Assembly: GCF_018613235.1 (NCBI RefSeq)
Contig: NZ_JAGGQP010000044.1
Span: forward strand, 1-64,000
Length of the DNA: 64,000 nt
DNA from: Bacillus sp. ISL-41
Lineage (GTDB): Bacteria; Bacillota; Bacilli; Bacillales; Cytobacillaceae
Reading direction: 5' to 3'
Positions 35,494 through 44,113 of this stretch are shown here, piece by piece. A program made the position numbers and the translations under genes. Below the pieces are notes generated by a model, which was not told the origin of the DNA, ran no database searches, and was given only the letters and a program-made list of their open reading frames with translations. Position 1 is the stretch's first letter. Each line of letters starts with the position of its first letter.

Positions 35494-36810
35494 TTAAAGT
35501 GTTTCCAGAAGGTATTGATTGATCACTGCTTTTAAGCGTTCTGTTCTGCCAGACTGGTTTTTAATCTCGGTTAACTGAAGAGCATATTCTTCAAGTTCAC
35601 GGAAGTTTGTTTTACCTTCTGCGATCCTTAAGCCGATTCCTGTTGTATAGCTGCTGTAACGTTCTTCAACGAAGCTATCAAGAACCTTATCTTCAATTAA
35701 TTTGTTTGCTACTTTCAGGCCGATTGCAAATGCATCCATTCCTGCAATGTGGGCGTGGAAAAGATCTTCCTGCTCGAAAGAACCTCTTCTTACTTTAGCA
35801 TCAAAGTTCAAGCCGCCGCTTCCCAAGCCGCCATTTTTCAAGATCTCATACATTGCCAGTGTATTAGTATACAAATCTGTTGGGAATTCATCTGTATCCC
35901 AGCCTAGCAGTGTATCGCCCTGGTTCGCATCTACTGAACCAAGCATTCCGTTAATGCGAGCCGTTCTAAGTTCATGCTCAAAAGTATGGCCGGCAAGTGT
36001 AGCGTGGTTCGCTTCAATATTGAACTTGAAGTAGTCTGTCAGATCGTATTTTTGCAAGAATCCTAGACCAGTAGCAACATCAAAGTCATATTGGTGTTTA
36101 GTTGGCTCTTTTGGTTTTGGCTCAATCAGGAATGGTACATTCAAGCCGATCTCTTTTGCATAGTCGACTGCCATATGGAAGAAACGGGCCAGGTTGTCCT
36201 GCTCAAGCTTCATGTCCGTATTGAGCAGTGTTTCATAGCCTTCACGGCCGCCCCAGAATACATAGTTTTGTGCACCAAGCTCTTTCGCTACTTCAAGGCC
36301 TTTTTTCACCTTCGCTGCAGAATATGCAAAAACATCAGCATTTGGAGCAGTTGCAGCACCATGAGTATATCTTGGATTCGTGAACATATTAGCCGTGTTC
36401 CAGAGCAATTTCGTCTTGCTAGTTTTCATATAATCTTTAATCATGGAAACAATTGCGTCCTGGTTTTCGTTTGTTTCTTTTAAAGTGCTGCCCTCAGGAG
36501 CGATATCCACATCGTGAAAAGCAAAGAAAGGAACATTCAATTTTTCAAAAAGTTCAAACGCAGCCTCAACGCGTGCTTTTGCCAAATCCATGCCATCGAA
36601 CCGGTCCCATGAACGGATTGCAGTCCCAACACCAAATGGATCTGTGCCATCAGCCGTGAATGTATGCCAGTAAGCTACAGAAAAACGAAGAAGTTCCTCC
36701 ATTGTTTTTCCATTGATCTTTTCTTCTGGATTATAATATTTAAATGCAAAAGGATTGTTGGAGCGTGGACCTTCAAATTGGATTTTGTTCACTGATTCAA
36801 AATAAGCCAT
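35494..36810 (-). CDS. xylA: Xylose isomerase
   Basis: The 438-aa enzyme converts D-xylose to D-xylulose. Visible signatures are [11 protein letters not shown] (catalytic H99 and D102), [17 protein letters not shown], the metal-ligand segment [14 protein letters not shown], and [18 protein letters not shown] 36810 has GGGAGGAA 7 bases upstream; the frame continues to 36846 without support. It leads the xylAB series and is preceded by a strong promoter overlapped by a XylR operator and followed by a cre-like site. Confidence 0.97.
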   Translation of the reverse strand: MAYFESVNKIQFEGPRSNNPFAFKYYNPEEKINGKTMEELLRFSVAYWHTFTADGTDPFGVGTAIRSWDRFDGMDLAKARVEAAFELFEKLNVPFFAFHDVDIAPEGSTLKETNENQDAIVSMIKDYMKTSKTKLLWNTANMFTNPRYTHGAATAPNADVFAYSAAKVKKGLEVAKELGAQNYVFWGGREGYETLLNTDMKLEQDNLARFFHMAVDYAKEIGLNVPFLIEPKPKEPTKHQYDFDVATGLGFLQKYDLTDYFKFNIEANHATLAGHTFEHELRTARINGMLGSVDANQGDTLLGWDTDEFPTDLYTNTLAMYEILKNGGLGSGGLNFDAKVRRGSFEQEDLFHAHIAGMDAFAIGLKVANKLIEDKVLDSFVEERYSSYTTGIGLRIAEGKTNFRELEEYALQLTEIKNQSGRTERLKAVINQYLLETL

Positions 36811-36849
36811 GCCGTAATTCCTCCCTGGATTTTGTTTAGAAACCATTCA

Positions 36850-36863
36850 TGTAAATGCTTACA
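36850..36863 (-). promoter_or_regulatory. cre-like CcpA site in the xylA leader
   Basis: TGTAAATGCTTACA is a near-perfect palindrome and fits 13 of 14 positions of the cre consensus. It lies between the xylA promoter and start codon, where CcpA binding would block transcription in glucose. Confidence 0.5.
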
Positions 36864-36906
36864 AAATTTTGTTTTATAAAATATCTTTTCTCCTGTTACA
36901 ATTCAA

Positions 36907-36935
36907 ATTATAGCACCAGATACTTAGTTTGTCTA
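36907..36935 (-). promoter_or_regulatory. xylA promoter
   Basis: On the minus strand TAGACA (36935-36930) and TATAAT (36912-36907) are 17 bases apart, close to the sigma-A consensus. The -35 element lies inside the XylR operator, a classic repression arrangement. Confidence 0.7.
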
Positions 36936-36949
36936 TCTGATAAACTAAG
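36923..36949. promoter_or_regulatory. XylR operator of xylA
   Basis: The 27-bp site begins CTTAGTTTGT and ends GATAAACTAAG, with perfectly complementary 8-base ends. It matches the known Bacillus XylR operator form (TTAGTTTG-spacer-CAAACTAA). It overlaps the xylA -35 box. Confidence 0.8.
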
Positions 36950-37053
36950 ATTTTGTGAAGAAAATTTAAGATATGATGGATAAAACCCTTCAGTTTTCTT
37001 TTACTAACCCAGAACTCATACTTAAAATTAAGTTACACTAGCTACGATACCTC

Positions 37054-37088
37054 CAAAGTTTGTATGTTTGGCAAACTAAGATTATGAT
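37054..37088 (+). promoter_or_regulatory. xylR promoter with a second XylR operator
   Basis: A half-degenerate operator (CAAAGTTTG at 37054 and GCAAACTAAG to 37080) overlaps TTGTAT (37060-37065) and TATGAT (37083-37088), which are 17 bases apart. This suggests autoregulation of xylR. Confidence 0.6.
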
Positions 37089-37126
37089 AAAATAAAATTA
37101 CTATTAAATAAGGGAGCTATAAATCA

Positions 37127-38281
37127 GTGGGAACCTTAACGTGGAATCAGCATGTTGTAAAGAAAAATAATAAAGCACTTGTCCTGAGTCTGATCATTGA
37201 AAAAGAGACAATCTCCAGAGCAGACATTGCCAATGTAACAGGCTTGAATAAGACGACCGTTTCTTCTTTAGTCACTGAATTATTAGAGGATGAACTGATT
37301 TACGAATCTGGCCCAGGGATTTCAAGCGGCGGCAGGCGACCGGTCATCCTCCATTTCAACAGGAGTACTGGCTATGCAATTGGTGTTGATATTGGCGTCA
37401 ATTATATCCTGGCAGTGTTAACGGATTTAAAAGGGAAGATTATCGTTGAGAAAAGCCAAAATGTGAATCGGACCTCCTATTCTTCTATTATCAGCACTGT
37501 CCAAACAATGATTCAATCCCTGATGGATGATATGCCTAACAGCCGATATGGCATTGTCGGAATTGGAGTAGGTGTCCCTGGAATTGTGAACAAAGAAGGA
37601 TCAGTCCTGCTTGCTCCAAATTTAGGCTGGACTAACATCCAATTAAAAGAAGACCTGGAAAGAATATTTAACGTGCCAATCATCATCGAAAATGAAGCAA
37701 ATGCCGGAGCGGTCGGCGAGCAGCAGTTTGGGGCAGGCCAGGACTATGAAAATATCCTTTATGTCAGTGCCGGAATCGGTATCGGCGTAGGAATTATTTT
37801 AAACACAGAGCTGTACCAGGGGAAAAGTGGATTTTCAGGTGAAATGGGCCATATGATTATAGAATTGAACGGTAAACGCTGTAACTGCGGCAGCAGAGGG
37901 TGCTGGGAAGCCTATGCTTCTGAAAACGCCCTTCTTGAAATGGCTGGAGAAAATATTGACTCATTGGAGTCCTTGATCGAGCATGCTAAAAACGGAGAAA
38001 AATCAGCAATCGATCTTTTTGAAAAGATTGGACAGTACTTAGGGTTCGGGATCAATAACATCATTAATACCTTCAATCCTGACCAGGTGATCATCGGAAA
38101 CCGTTTAGCTCTGTTAAGAGAATGGATTGAGGAACCAATCCTTACGACGATTGAGAATCATACACTTGCATACCACCAAAAGGAGATGCAACTAGAGTTC
38201 TCAAAGCTTGGAAAATATTCAACTGCCCTGGGCGTATCTGCTTTTGTCGTTGACCATTTTATAAAAGCAGGAGAAGCATAG
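37127..38281 (+). CDS. xylR: Xylose repressor XylR (ROK family)
   Basis: The 384-aa product has an N-terminal winged helix-turn-helix (SRADIANVTGLNKTTVSSLV, about residues 28-55) and a ROK sugar-binding domain with GVDIGVNYI and the zinc motif CNCGSRGCWEAYAS. It represses xylan/xylose genes until xylose binds. GTG 37127 has GGGAG about 11 bases upstream. It diverges from xylA, with both operators in between. Confidence 0.95.
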   Translation: MGTLTWNQHVVKKNNKALVLSLIIEKETISRADIANVTGLNKTTVSSLVTELLEDELIYESGPGISSGGRRPVILHFNRSTGYAIGVDIGVNYILAVLTDLKGKIIVEKSQNVNRTSYSSIISTVQTMIQSLMDDMPNSRYGIVGIGVGVPGIVNKEGSVLLAPNLGWTNIQLKEDLERIFNVPIIIENEANAGAVGEQQFGAGQDYENILYVSAGIGIGVGIILNTELYQGKSGFSGEMGHMIIELNGKRCNCGSRGCWEAYASENALLEMAGENIDSLESLIEHAKNGEKSAIDLFEKIGQYLGFGINNIINTFNPDQVIIGNRLALLREWIEEPILTTIENHTLAYHQKEMQLEFSKLGKYSTALGVSAFVVDHFIKAGEA

Positions 38282-38294
38282 ACTTGATAAAATG

Positions 38295-38326
38295 AAAACC
38301 CGATTCAGCTTTGAATCGGGTTTTTC
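38295..38326. terminator. Bidirectional terminator between xylR and the GH43 gene
   Basis: AAAACCCGATTC pairs with GAATCGGGTTTT over a 6-base loop; T-runs occur on both strands. It serves the convergent genes on both sides. Confidence 0.88.
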
Positions 38327-38337
38327 TCTGTAGAATT

Positions 38338-39321
38338 TTATCGATCAGCATAAGGATCGATCGTTTGGATCGTTCCATCTTCATTATATTTTAGTTCCGT
38401 GAATTTCACAGAACGTTTGTGGTTCACGCCGCCAGACATCGAGCAGTCATGATAGAACAAATACCACTTATCTTTGAATTCAACAATCGAATGGTGGGTT
38501 GTCCAGCCGCTGACAGGTGTAAGAATCGTGCCTTTATATACAAATGGCCCTTGTGGATTCTCGCTGACAGCGTAAACAATTTTATGAGTCGTACCTGTTG
38601 AATAAGAAAGATAGTAAAGACCATTGTACTTATGGACCCATGGCCCTTCAAAATATCTGCGGTCCTCATCACCTGCAAGAATCGGATTGCCCTCTTCATC
38701 GACAATGGAAATTTCCTGTGGTTCCCCTTTAAAATTCAACATATCATCGGTTAATTCAGCAACGATTGGTCCTAAAGCAGGTTCCGTCGGTGCCGGGCCT
38801 TCAGCATCAGGTAGGAACGTGCCTGTCTGCCACTTTTCCAGCTGTCCTCCCCAGAGGCCGCCAAAATAAACATAAGCTTTTTCATCCTCATCCACTAACA
38901 CCGCCGGGTCGATGCTGAAGCTGCCAGGAATATAATTTGGCTCAGGTTTGAAAGGCCCTGCAGGACTTTGGCTCGTCGCCACACCAATTCTGAAGATCCC
39001 TTCCTGGTCCCGTGCCGGGAAAAATAAATAATACGTATTGTTTTTATAAGCAGCATCCGGAGCCCATAGCTGCTTGCTTGCCCAAGGGATATCTTTTAGA
39101 TGAAGCACTTCCCCATGGTCAATACATGGAGCATCAGCATCTTCCATGGAAAGGACGTGGTAATCCTCCATTTTATACTGGTCACCATTATCATTCGAAG
39201 GCTCATCATGATCAAGATCATGTGAAGGATAAATATAAAGCTTCCCTTCAAAAACATGCGCGGAAGGATCTGCCGTAAAAATATGCGTAACTAAAGGTTC
39301 ATTCTGCTTAGAATTTTTCAC
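38338..39321 (-). CDS. Intracellular GH43 beta-xylosidase/arabinofuranosidase
   Basis: The 327-aa five-bladed-propeller glycosidase lacks a signal peptide, so it should cleave imported xylo-oligosaccharides in the cytoplasm. Catalytic acids of GH43 appear as FTADPSAHVF (base), SIDPAVLVD (pKa modulator) and YFEGPWVHK (acid). GTG 39321 has GGAGGT 7 bases upstream and is preferred to ATG 39342, whose downstream codons contain that RBS. A degenerate XylR operator lies upstream. Xylosidase or arabinofuranosidase activity cannot be separated by sequence alone. Confidence 0.9.
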   Translation of the reverse strand: MKNSKQNEPLVTHIFTADPSAHVFEGKLYIYPSHDLDHDEPSNDNGDQYKMEDYHVLSMEDADAPCIDHGEVLHLKDIPWASKQLWAPDAAYKNNTYYLFFPARDQEGIFRIGVATSQSPAGPFKPEPNYIPGSFSIDPAVLVDEDEKAYVYFGGLWGGQLEKWQTGTFLPDAEGPAPTEPALGPIVAELTDDMLNFKGEPQEISIVDEEGNPILAGDEDRRYFEGPWVHKYNGLYYLSYSTGTTHKIVYAVSENPQGPFVYKGTILTPVSGWTTHHSIVEFKDKWYLFYHDCSMSGGVNHKRSVKFTELKYNEDGTIQTIDPYADR

Positions 39322-39376
39322 ACTGATAACCTCCATGTTCATTTTAAGATCTATTCAAATTATAAACGAAGTTCAT

Positions 39377-39401
39377 CTACTTTGTATACCGATTAAACTA
39401 A
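39377..39401. promoter_or_regulatory. Degenerate XylR operator upstream of the GH43 gene
   Basis: On the minus strand TTAGTTT-N11-AAAGTAG has the same spacing as the clear operators, with a degraded right half. It lies about 56 bp before the GH43 start. Confidence 0.4.
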
Positions 39402-39463
39402 CTTTTCTTACGGAGACAAAGGGACGGACTTTCTTGTTCTAGTAACTTTCTGGTTTTGATTGC

Positions 39464-40453
39464 TTATATAGTAACTTCTTCTTTCTTTTCTAAAGATGAG
39501 TAGCAGGCATCAATGACACGCATATTGGCGATGGTTTTTTCTGCTGGATAGCTCAGAGGTTTCTTTTCGAGAATCGCTTCGGAAAGATGATCTATCTCGT
39601 ATAAATAGATATCTCCATCAACCTGTTCAGTTCTTTGCTGGCCGTCAGATTCAACTATAACCAACCCAACACCACCCTCTACATCCGGACGGAAAGCTCT
39701 GGGTACCAGAATCCTCCCCTTAGTGCCCACCACCTCAAATTCCTGTCTGAAGTTTGCTTCAAAGCTGCAATCAAAAACACCCTGAATACCCTGGTCGAAT
39801 TCCAGATAAGCCACAGCTGAAACATCTACACCTGTCTCCGGATCCAGTCTGCCATGTACATGGACTTTTACAGGTTCAGCTCCTAAAATAAACCGCATGC
39901 TATGGATGCAATAGCAGCCAACATCATAGATACTGCCCCCGCCCAAGCTTTTATTCATGCGGATGTTCGTCTCACGGTCAACCATGTAATAAGAGAAGCT
40001 GCTTCGCATCAGCTTTACCTCGCCAATTTCTCCAGACGCGATGATCTCCTTGACACGCTCATGCTGAGGATGAAATTGATACATGAAGGCTTCCATAAAT
40101 AAAACATCCTGTTCCTTGCAGTACCTTTCCATCTCGACCATTTCTTCGGCTGTTAACGCCGCCGGCTTTTCACATAGAATATGCTTCCCGTGTTTTGCTG
40201 CTTCGAGGACCCATTTTCGATGGAGATTGTTAGGCAGAGGAATATAGACAGCATCAATATTCGGGTCTCCCAGCAGCTCTTCGTAGGTATCATATACTCT
40301 TGGAATATTCAGCTCCACCGCCACCTCTACCGCTTTGCCGCTAGAACTGGCAATCGCTTCAACCTCTCCTATAGCCGATCTTTGAATCGCAGGAATGACC
40401 TGTGTTTGAGCAATGTTCGCCGTACTTAAAATTCCCCATTTAATTTTCCTCAT
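39464..40453 (-). CDS. Gfo/Idh/MocA-family dehydrogenase
   Basis: The 329-aa product has an N-terminal Rossmann fold (KIKWGILSTANIAQTQVIPA), the family motif HILCEKPAALT with the catalytic Lys of EKP, and a C-terminal substrate domain (GSIYDVGCYCIHSMR). ATG 40453 has GGAGGAAAGG upstream; the in-frame ATG 40468 contains that RBS. Relatives include NADP-dependent D-xylose dehydrogenase and glucose-fructose oxidoreductases. A candidate XylR operator upstream favours a pentose substrate. The two genes at 38338 and here are 142 bp apart on the same strand. Confidence 0.88.
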   Translation of the reverse strand: MRKIKWGILSTANIAQTQVIPAIQRSAIGEVEAIASSSGKAVEVAVELNIPRVYDTYEELLGDPNIDAVYIPLPNNLHRKWVLEAAKHGKHILCEKPAALTAEEMVEMERYCKEQDVLFMEAFMYQFHPQHERVKEIIASGEIGEVKLMRSSFSYYMVDRETNIRMNKSLGGGSIYDVGCYCIHSMRFILGAEPVKVHVHGRLDPETGVDVSAVAYLEFDQGIQGVFDCSFEANFRQEFEVVGTKGRILVPRAFRPDVEGGVGLVIVESDGQQRTEQVDGDIYLYEIDHLSEAILEKKPLSYPAEKTIANMRVIDACYSSLEKKEEVTI

Positions 40454-40558
40454 TACCTTTCCTCCCATAGTTCAGGATTAAGAAATTACTGCCGGCTTAT
40501 AAAAAAGAGACGAGAGTTCCCGAATTATAGTTAACCACCCTAATCTTAACAACCGCCA

Positions 40559-40585
40559 TTTTGTTTGTCTAGACGATTGACTAAG
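40559..40585. promoter_or_regulatory. Candidate XylR operator upstream of the dehydrogenase
   Basis: The 27-bp segment (TTTTGTTTGTCTA...GACTAAG) agrees with the xylA operator at 20 of 27 positions, including the stretch GTTTGTCTA and the end ACTAAG. It is about 105 bp before the dehydrogenase start. Confidence 0.6.
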
Positions 40586-40606
40586 TAGGATCAGACAAAG
40601 CCAAAC

Positions 40607-40663
40607 ACTTCACCACACCACCGCAACGGGGGTCAGACCCCCAGTGCGGTGGTGTGCTAAAGT
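40607..40663. repeat. Near-perfect GGGGGTC-N-GACCCCC palindrome, copy 5
   Basis: The arms are about 28 bases around base 40635, with a few mismatches (for example AACGGGGGTC against CTGGGGGTC). It sits 8 bases beyond the stop of the gene at 40671-41075. Confidence 0.85.
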
Positions 40664-40670
40664 CTTCAAT

Positions 40671-41075
40671 TCACTCTTCTGTAATTTTAATCTTCGAAGC
40701 TTTTATGGTAGCTCCCCATATATCTACTGCTGCCTGCTCTTTATAGTAGATTTCGACTTTCTGCCCTTTTTTAAGCTTCTCGAAATCTCTTCGATTTATT
40801 GAAAAGTAGTTGCCTCTTGTTCCATAATCCCTCGCATCTTGCTGTGCAATATGATCTAATTCGGCAGCATCTGTATATGCTTCAATTTCCTCTTTTGTTA
40901 TATCTTTAATAACCAGCACAATATAACGATCGTCTTCCACTTCGGTAAATGCCACATACCCTTCGTACTTATTATAGAACAGGTCGATAGCAGACCTAAA
41001 AGCAATGAATACAGAAACACCAAAGATTATAATTGTCATAATTACTATTACAATCTCAAAGCCTTTTAGCTTCAA
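40671..41075 (-). CDS. Membrane-anchored DUF3221-like protein, 134 aa
   Basis: TTG 41075 has GGGAGG 8 bases upstream and is chosen over the TTG at 41093. The product has one N-terminal membrane helix (about residues 6-28) and a soluble part with YEGYVAFTEVEDDRYIVLVI and FEKLKKGQKVEIYYKE, a layout like the small beta-barrel DUF3221 proteins of Bacillus. Function is unknown. Confidence 0.65.
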   Translation of the reverse strand: MKLKGFEIVIVIMTIIIFGVSVFIAFRSAIDLFYNKYEGYVAFTEVEDDRYIVLVIKDITKEEIEAYTDAAELDHIAQQDARDYGTRGNYFSINRRDFEKLKKGQKVEIYYKEQAAVDIWGATIKASKIKITEE

Positions 41076-41382
41076 CTCAAATCCTCCCAACAAAACTCTC
41101 CCATTCTATTCAATTATGACTTATCAAAGCTGTGTCGTCACATACTTGCAATCCCTTTCTATCAAACCAATGTTGCTCCAATTCAAAAATACAGGAAAAT
41201 AGATATACCCTCCTCTTCTCTTGTTTCTAAATCAAAACTACCAATATCCCAAGGTTTCCTAGTTCGTTCCTCTCATTTATTTCGAAAGTCGAAATATTCG
41301 ACAAATTACAACAACATTCCCCTATTAACCCTATTAAAATAGCTAGGAAATTACTTTTATTAGTTAAAGGAGCGATGTGTTA
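41076..41382. promoter_or_regulatory. Spacer with a Spo0A-box-like inverted pair
   Basis: Within this gene-free spacer AGTCGAA (41287-41293) and TTCGACA (41297-41303) form an inverted pair; TTCGACA is an exact match to the Spo0A box. It lies about 80 bp before the carboxypeptidase gene. Single 7-base matches are common, so this is tentative. Confidence 0.3.
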
Positions 41383-42594
41383 ATGAAGAAAAATAAAGTA
41401 ATCATCGGACTAAGTGTATTGGCATTATGTACTGCCCTTGCCACACCAACGCTGGCAACCAACTCGCCAAACGGGAAACTCTATAACGAAAATCAGGTTT
41501 ATTCAGTCAATGGATTTACAGACTATGCGGAAATGGTCAAACGACTGCAGCAAATCGAAGCGAACAGCCAGGGAAAAGTCGCCTTGGAGGTTGTCGGACA
41601 ATCAAACCAGGGAAGGGATATTTACCAGGCAAGAGTCGGGACCGGAGAAAAAGTAGTCCTGATTGAAAGCGAGATCCATGGCAATGAGAGCACTGGAACA
41701 GAGGCGCTGCTCAGCATGCTTCAATACCTGGGATCGAGCAATTCACCTGAAGCTCAAAAAATCCGCGAGGAAATCACTCTCGTCACTTTGCCAAAAATGA
41801 ACCCTGATGCATCCGAGCTGGACCGCCGCGGCAATGATATGTCATGGGAAGAAGTCGTCGAGGATTTCCCTCAGCTTGCAGATGCAGCGTCTCCTGCCTG
41901 GAATTACTATAACAACCGCATCATCCAGGATAGGGACTACAATGACCGTCCTGGATTTGACGTAAACCGGGACTTTAATCCAGACCTTGATTATGTTCCG
42001 CAGGCAGAAGATTTCCCAGGCACATCAAGTAAAGCCGGCTGGTACATCACTCCTGAATCACAAACAGTGCGTGATGTGTATAAAAAACTCCAGGCAGAGT
42101 TCGGCAAAGTGGATGTCTTCATCGACCTTCACCACCAGGGCCAATATTATGTTGAAGGAACAGACGACCTTGTCACTATGTCCCTCTCAGCAGACTTTGT
42201 TCCGGATCCGAACACAGCAGAAGGCGCTAAGTACGCTGAGTACAAGGACAACTATAATTTCGAGTTTTCCAAGCAACTGAATCTTGCCGCCTATAACGCG
42301 CTGCAGTCACTTGGTGAAAACTCACCATTCAACAATATCACCCTTTATCAACAAAACTTGGATCTCCCAGGAACTGCCCTTGGAAGCTTCGCGTTGAACG
42401 GAAGCGGCACAGTCCTTTTCGAAGTAAGAGGCCAATCGCACTCTTTGGGGCAAAAGAAAAAAGGCCAGCTGGTCAAAGCAGTAGAAACCGGCCTATATGG
42501 AATCATCAACGGAGTGGTTGATGGCTCAGTGGAGAAGCTGGACGCGGCTGAATATAATAACATTCCGCAAACTGCCTATTCACCAAGTTTATAA
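41383..42594 (+). CDS. Secreted M14 zinc carboxypeptidase
   Basis: The 403-aa product has a signal peptide (ending TLAT) and an M14 domain with the zinc ligands of IHGNES (HxxE), a third His in FIDLHHQGQ, and the catalytic Glu in TVLFEVRGQS. It should remove C-terminal amino acids from peptides or act on peptidoglycan stems outside the cell. AAAGGAG (41366-41372) is 10 bases before ATG 41383 and 4 before GTG 41377; the ATG is favoured. A terminator follows. Confidence 0.88.
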   Translation: MKKNKVIIGLSVLALCTALATPTLATNSPNGKLYNENQVYSVNGFTDYAEMVKRLQQIEANSQGKVALEVVGQSNQGRDIYQARVGTGEKVVLIESEIHGNESTGTEALLSMLQYLGSSNSPEAQKIREEITLVTLPKMNPDASELDRRGNDMSWEEVVEDFPQLADAASPAWNYYNNRIIQDRDYNDRPGFDVNRDFNPDLDYVPQAEDFPGTSSKAGWYITPESQTVRDVYKKLQAEFGKVDVFIDLHHQGQYYVEGTDDLVTMSLSADFVPDPNTAEGAKYAEYKDNYNFEFSKQLNLAAYNALQSLGENSPFNNITLYQQNLDLPGTALGSFALNGSGTVLFEVRGQSHSLGQKKKGQLVKAVETGLYGIINGVVDGSVEKLDAAEYNNIPQTAYSPSL

Positions 42595-42601
42595 GAGTAT
42601 G

Positions 42602-42633
42602 AAAAAAGCGGAGAATGGTGCCTCCGCTTTTTC
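42602..42633 (+). terminator. Terminator of the carboxypeptidase gene
   Basis: AAAAAAGCGGAG pairs with CTCCGCTTTTT over a short loop. The A-run on one side and T-run on the other could serve the convergent VanZ-like gene too. Confidence 0.85.
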
Positions 42634-42641
42634 AATACCTC

Positions 42642-43088
42642 CTAAAAACCAATCAACGCCGCCAGGCTCCTGACCCGTTCTTGAAAGGACACTTCCATTT
42701 TTAAGAAAGGCCTTTCATTAATATATAGCAAACCTACTAACAGTATCATCAAGAATATTGGGTAAACATGAAACACACTTGAAAGAACCCTCTTCTTATT
42801 AGCAAACAAATAAGACAACCCTAATGTAATACCAATTCCCATACTTACCCCTGCAATATTTGCCACTGCATCCAAAAACTCAGCACTTCTGCTAGGGTCC
42901 AGAAACTGTCGGTACTCCTCAATGATTCCGACCGTCACCAGAGAAAACCATACAATCTTTAACTGTTGTTTTACGCAATCAGGACCTGAGATTATTAAAA
43001 TGAATATTCCTATTAACACTGAAACACCCGCAAAACCCAAGAAATGCATGAGCTTATCCAGCCCGAATATCAGTTGAAAATCCAACAT
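42642..43088 (-). CDS. VanZ-like membrane protein, 148 aa
   Basis: The product has four membrane helices and VanZ-family motifs: DKLMHFLGFAGVS near the N-terminus and EEYRQFLDPSRSAEFLDAV in the middle. VanZ-like proteins are linked to glycopeptide tolerance or phosphotransfer at the envelope, but most have no known role. GAGGGTG precedes the ATG. Confidence 0.85.
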   Translation of the reverse strand: MLDFQLIFGLDKLMHFLGFAGVSVLIGIFILIISGPDCVKQQLKIVWFSLVTVGIIEEYRQFLDPSRSAEFLDAVANIAGVSMGIGITLGLSYLFANKKRVLSSVFHVYPIFLMILLVGLLYINERPFLKMEVSFQERVRSLAALIGF

Positions 43089-43378
43089 CTAATCACCCTC
43101 TTCAACCACAGCCTAGCCAAAGTGAGCAGGTGATAATCAGTTCAGGAATTAGAGTAGTAAGCACTTCAAAAGCCAAAGACCATTTTGCCTGATAGATTGG
43201 AAGCAAGGTTAGTAATTCCCTCTCTAAACAGGATACTATTACTGTTTGTCCGTTCCCGGGTCAATACGACAAATTTAACGTTAGATAGGTAAAATCCGAC
43301 AAATTCTTATTGAGTAATACCCCCATAAGGATTAATATAAAGGTAAGTTTTAGAAAAATTATCCAAAGGGTGTTTTAG
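43089..43378. other. Spacer with two CGACAAATT direct repeats
   Basis: ACGACAAATT and CCGACAAATT occur about 30 bases apart (near 43267 and 43298). They may be regulator sites for the gene at 43379. Otherwise nothing is recognised. Confidence 0.35.
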
Positions 43379-44050
43379 ATGGCAACTCCTGCACAGAAAC
43401 ATTTTAAAAAGGAAATGAATAAGCTCAATCGGGACGGCTTGAATTTTGAACAGGAAAGCATCTATTTTCCCGTTAACAGAAAAGAGAAAAGTAACAGGCC
43501 ATGGTGGACCTACAGTTTGGCCGGAATCGTCCTATTTGCCATTATGTTTTCTACTATTCCAACCAAGATTTACAATGACTTGATCGTTAATAAGCATGAT
43601 AGAATTTTCAAGTACCTGGAGGCGCACCGCGAATATACCGAGAAAAGTGACGCCCTTTTAAATCACCATTTAACCGTAACACCATTTCCTTCAGCTGTTG
43701 ACTTAGCCTCTTTACAACAAGATAAAACCTCTCTTAACGTCCTTTTGCTGAAAGCTGAAAAGTTAAAGGTCCCTTCCGCATTCAAATCCCACAAACAATC
43801 ATTCTTGGAAATCATGGAAAAACGTCTATTCATTATTACGTATCTTGAAGTACTTGCAAAGACAAATAGTACATACAACGGAGAGCTTACCCAGCATATA
43901 AATGAACTGAATGTAAAAAGGCAATTGGAGAGGAATAAATTAATAGGGATATTTGAAACAGAGGACATTGACTATACCGTCGAAGCGGATGGATCGATCA
44001 TCTATCACATTAAGACCTATTATCCTAACAATTCAAAATACAACCAGTGA
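43379..44050 (+). CDS. Hypothetical membrane-anchored protein, 223 aa
   Basis: ATG 43379 gives an N-terminal cytoplasmic basic stretch, one membrane helix (about residues 43-62, YSLAGIVLFAIMFSTI) and an extracellular helical domain (about 65-215) rich in Lys and Glu. It has no recognisable family. It stands alone, convergent with the GDSL hydrolase gene. Confidence 0.65.
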   Translation: MATPAQKHFKKEMNKLNRDGLNFEQESIYFPVNRKEKSNRPWWTYSLAGIVLFAIMFSTIPTKIYNDLIVNKHDRIFKYLEAHREYTEKSDALLNHHLTVTPFPSAVDLASLQQDKTSLNVLLLKAEKLKVPSAFKSHKQSFLEIMEKRLFIITYLEVLAKTNSTYNGELTQHINELNVKRQLERNKLIGIFETEDIDYTVEADGSIIYHIKTYYPNNSKYNQ

Positions 44051-44076
44051 GTAGAATACAGATCAAAATTCATTTC

Positions 44077-44107
44077 AAAAAAATGCCTGGCTGTATTTAG
44101 CCAGGCA
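44077..44107 (-). terminator. Terminator of the GDSL hydrolase gene
   Basis: TGCCTGGCT pairs with AGCCAGGCA over a 6-base loop and, on the minus strand, continues into seven T. Confidence 0.85.
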
Positions 44108-44113
44108 CTCAGA

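Noticed and set aside
39421-39440. Further GGGACGG repeat copy
   Set aside because: Only GGGACGG and a short neighbouring match remain; it may be a relic but pairing is lost.
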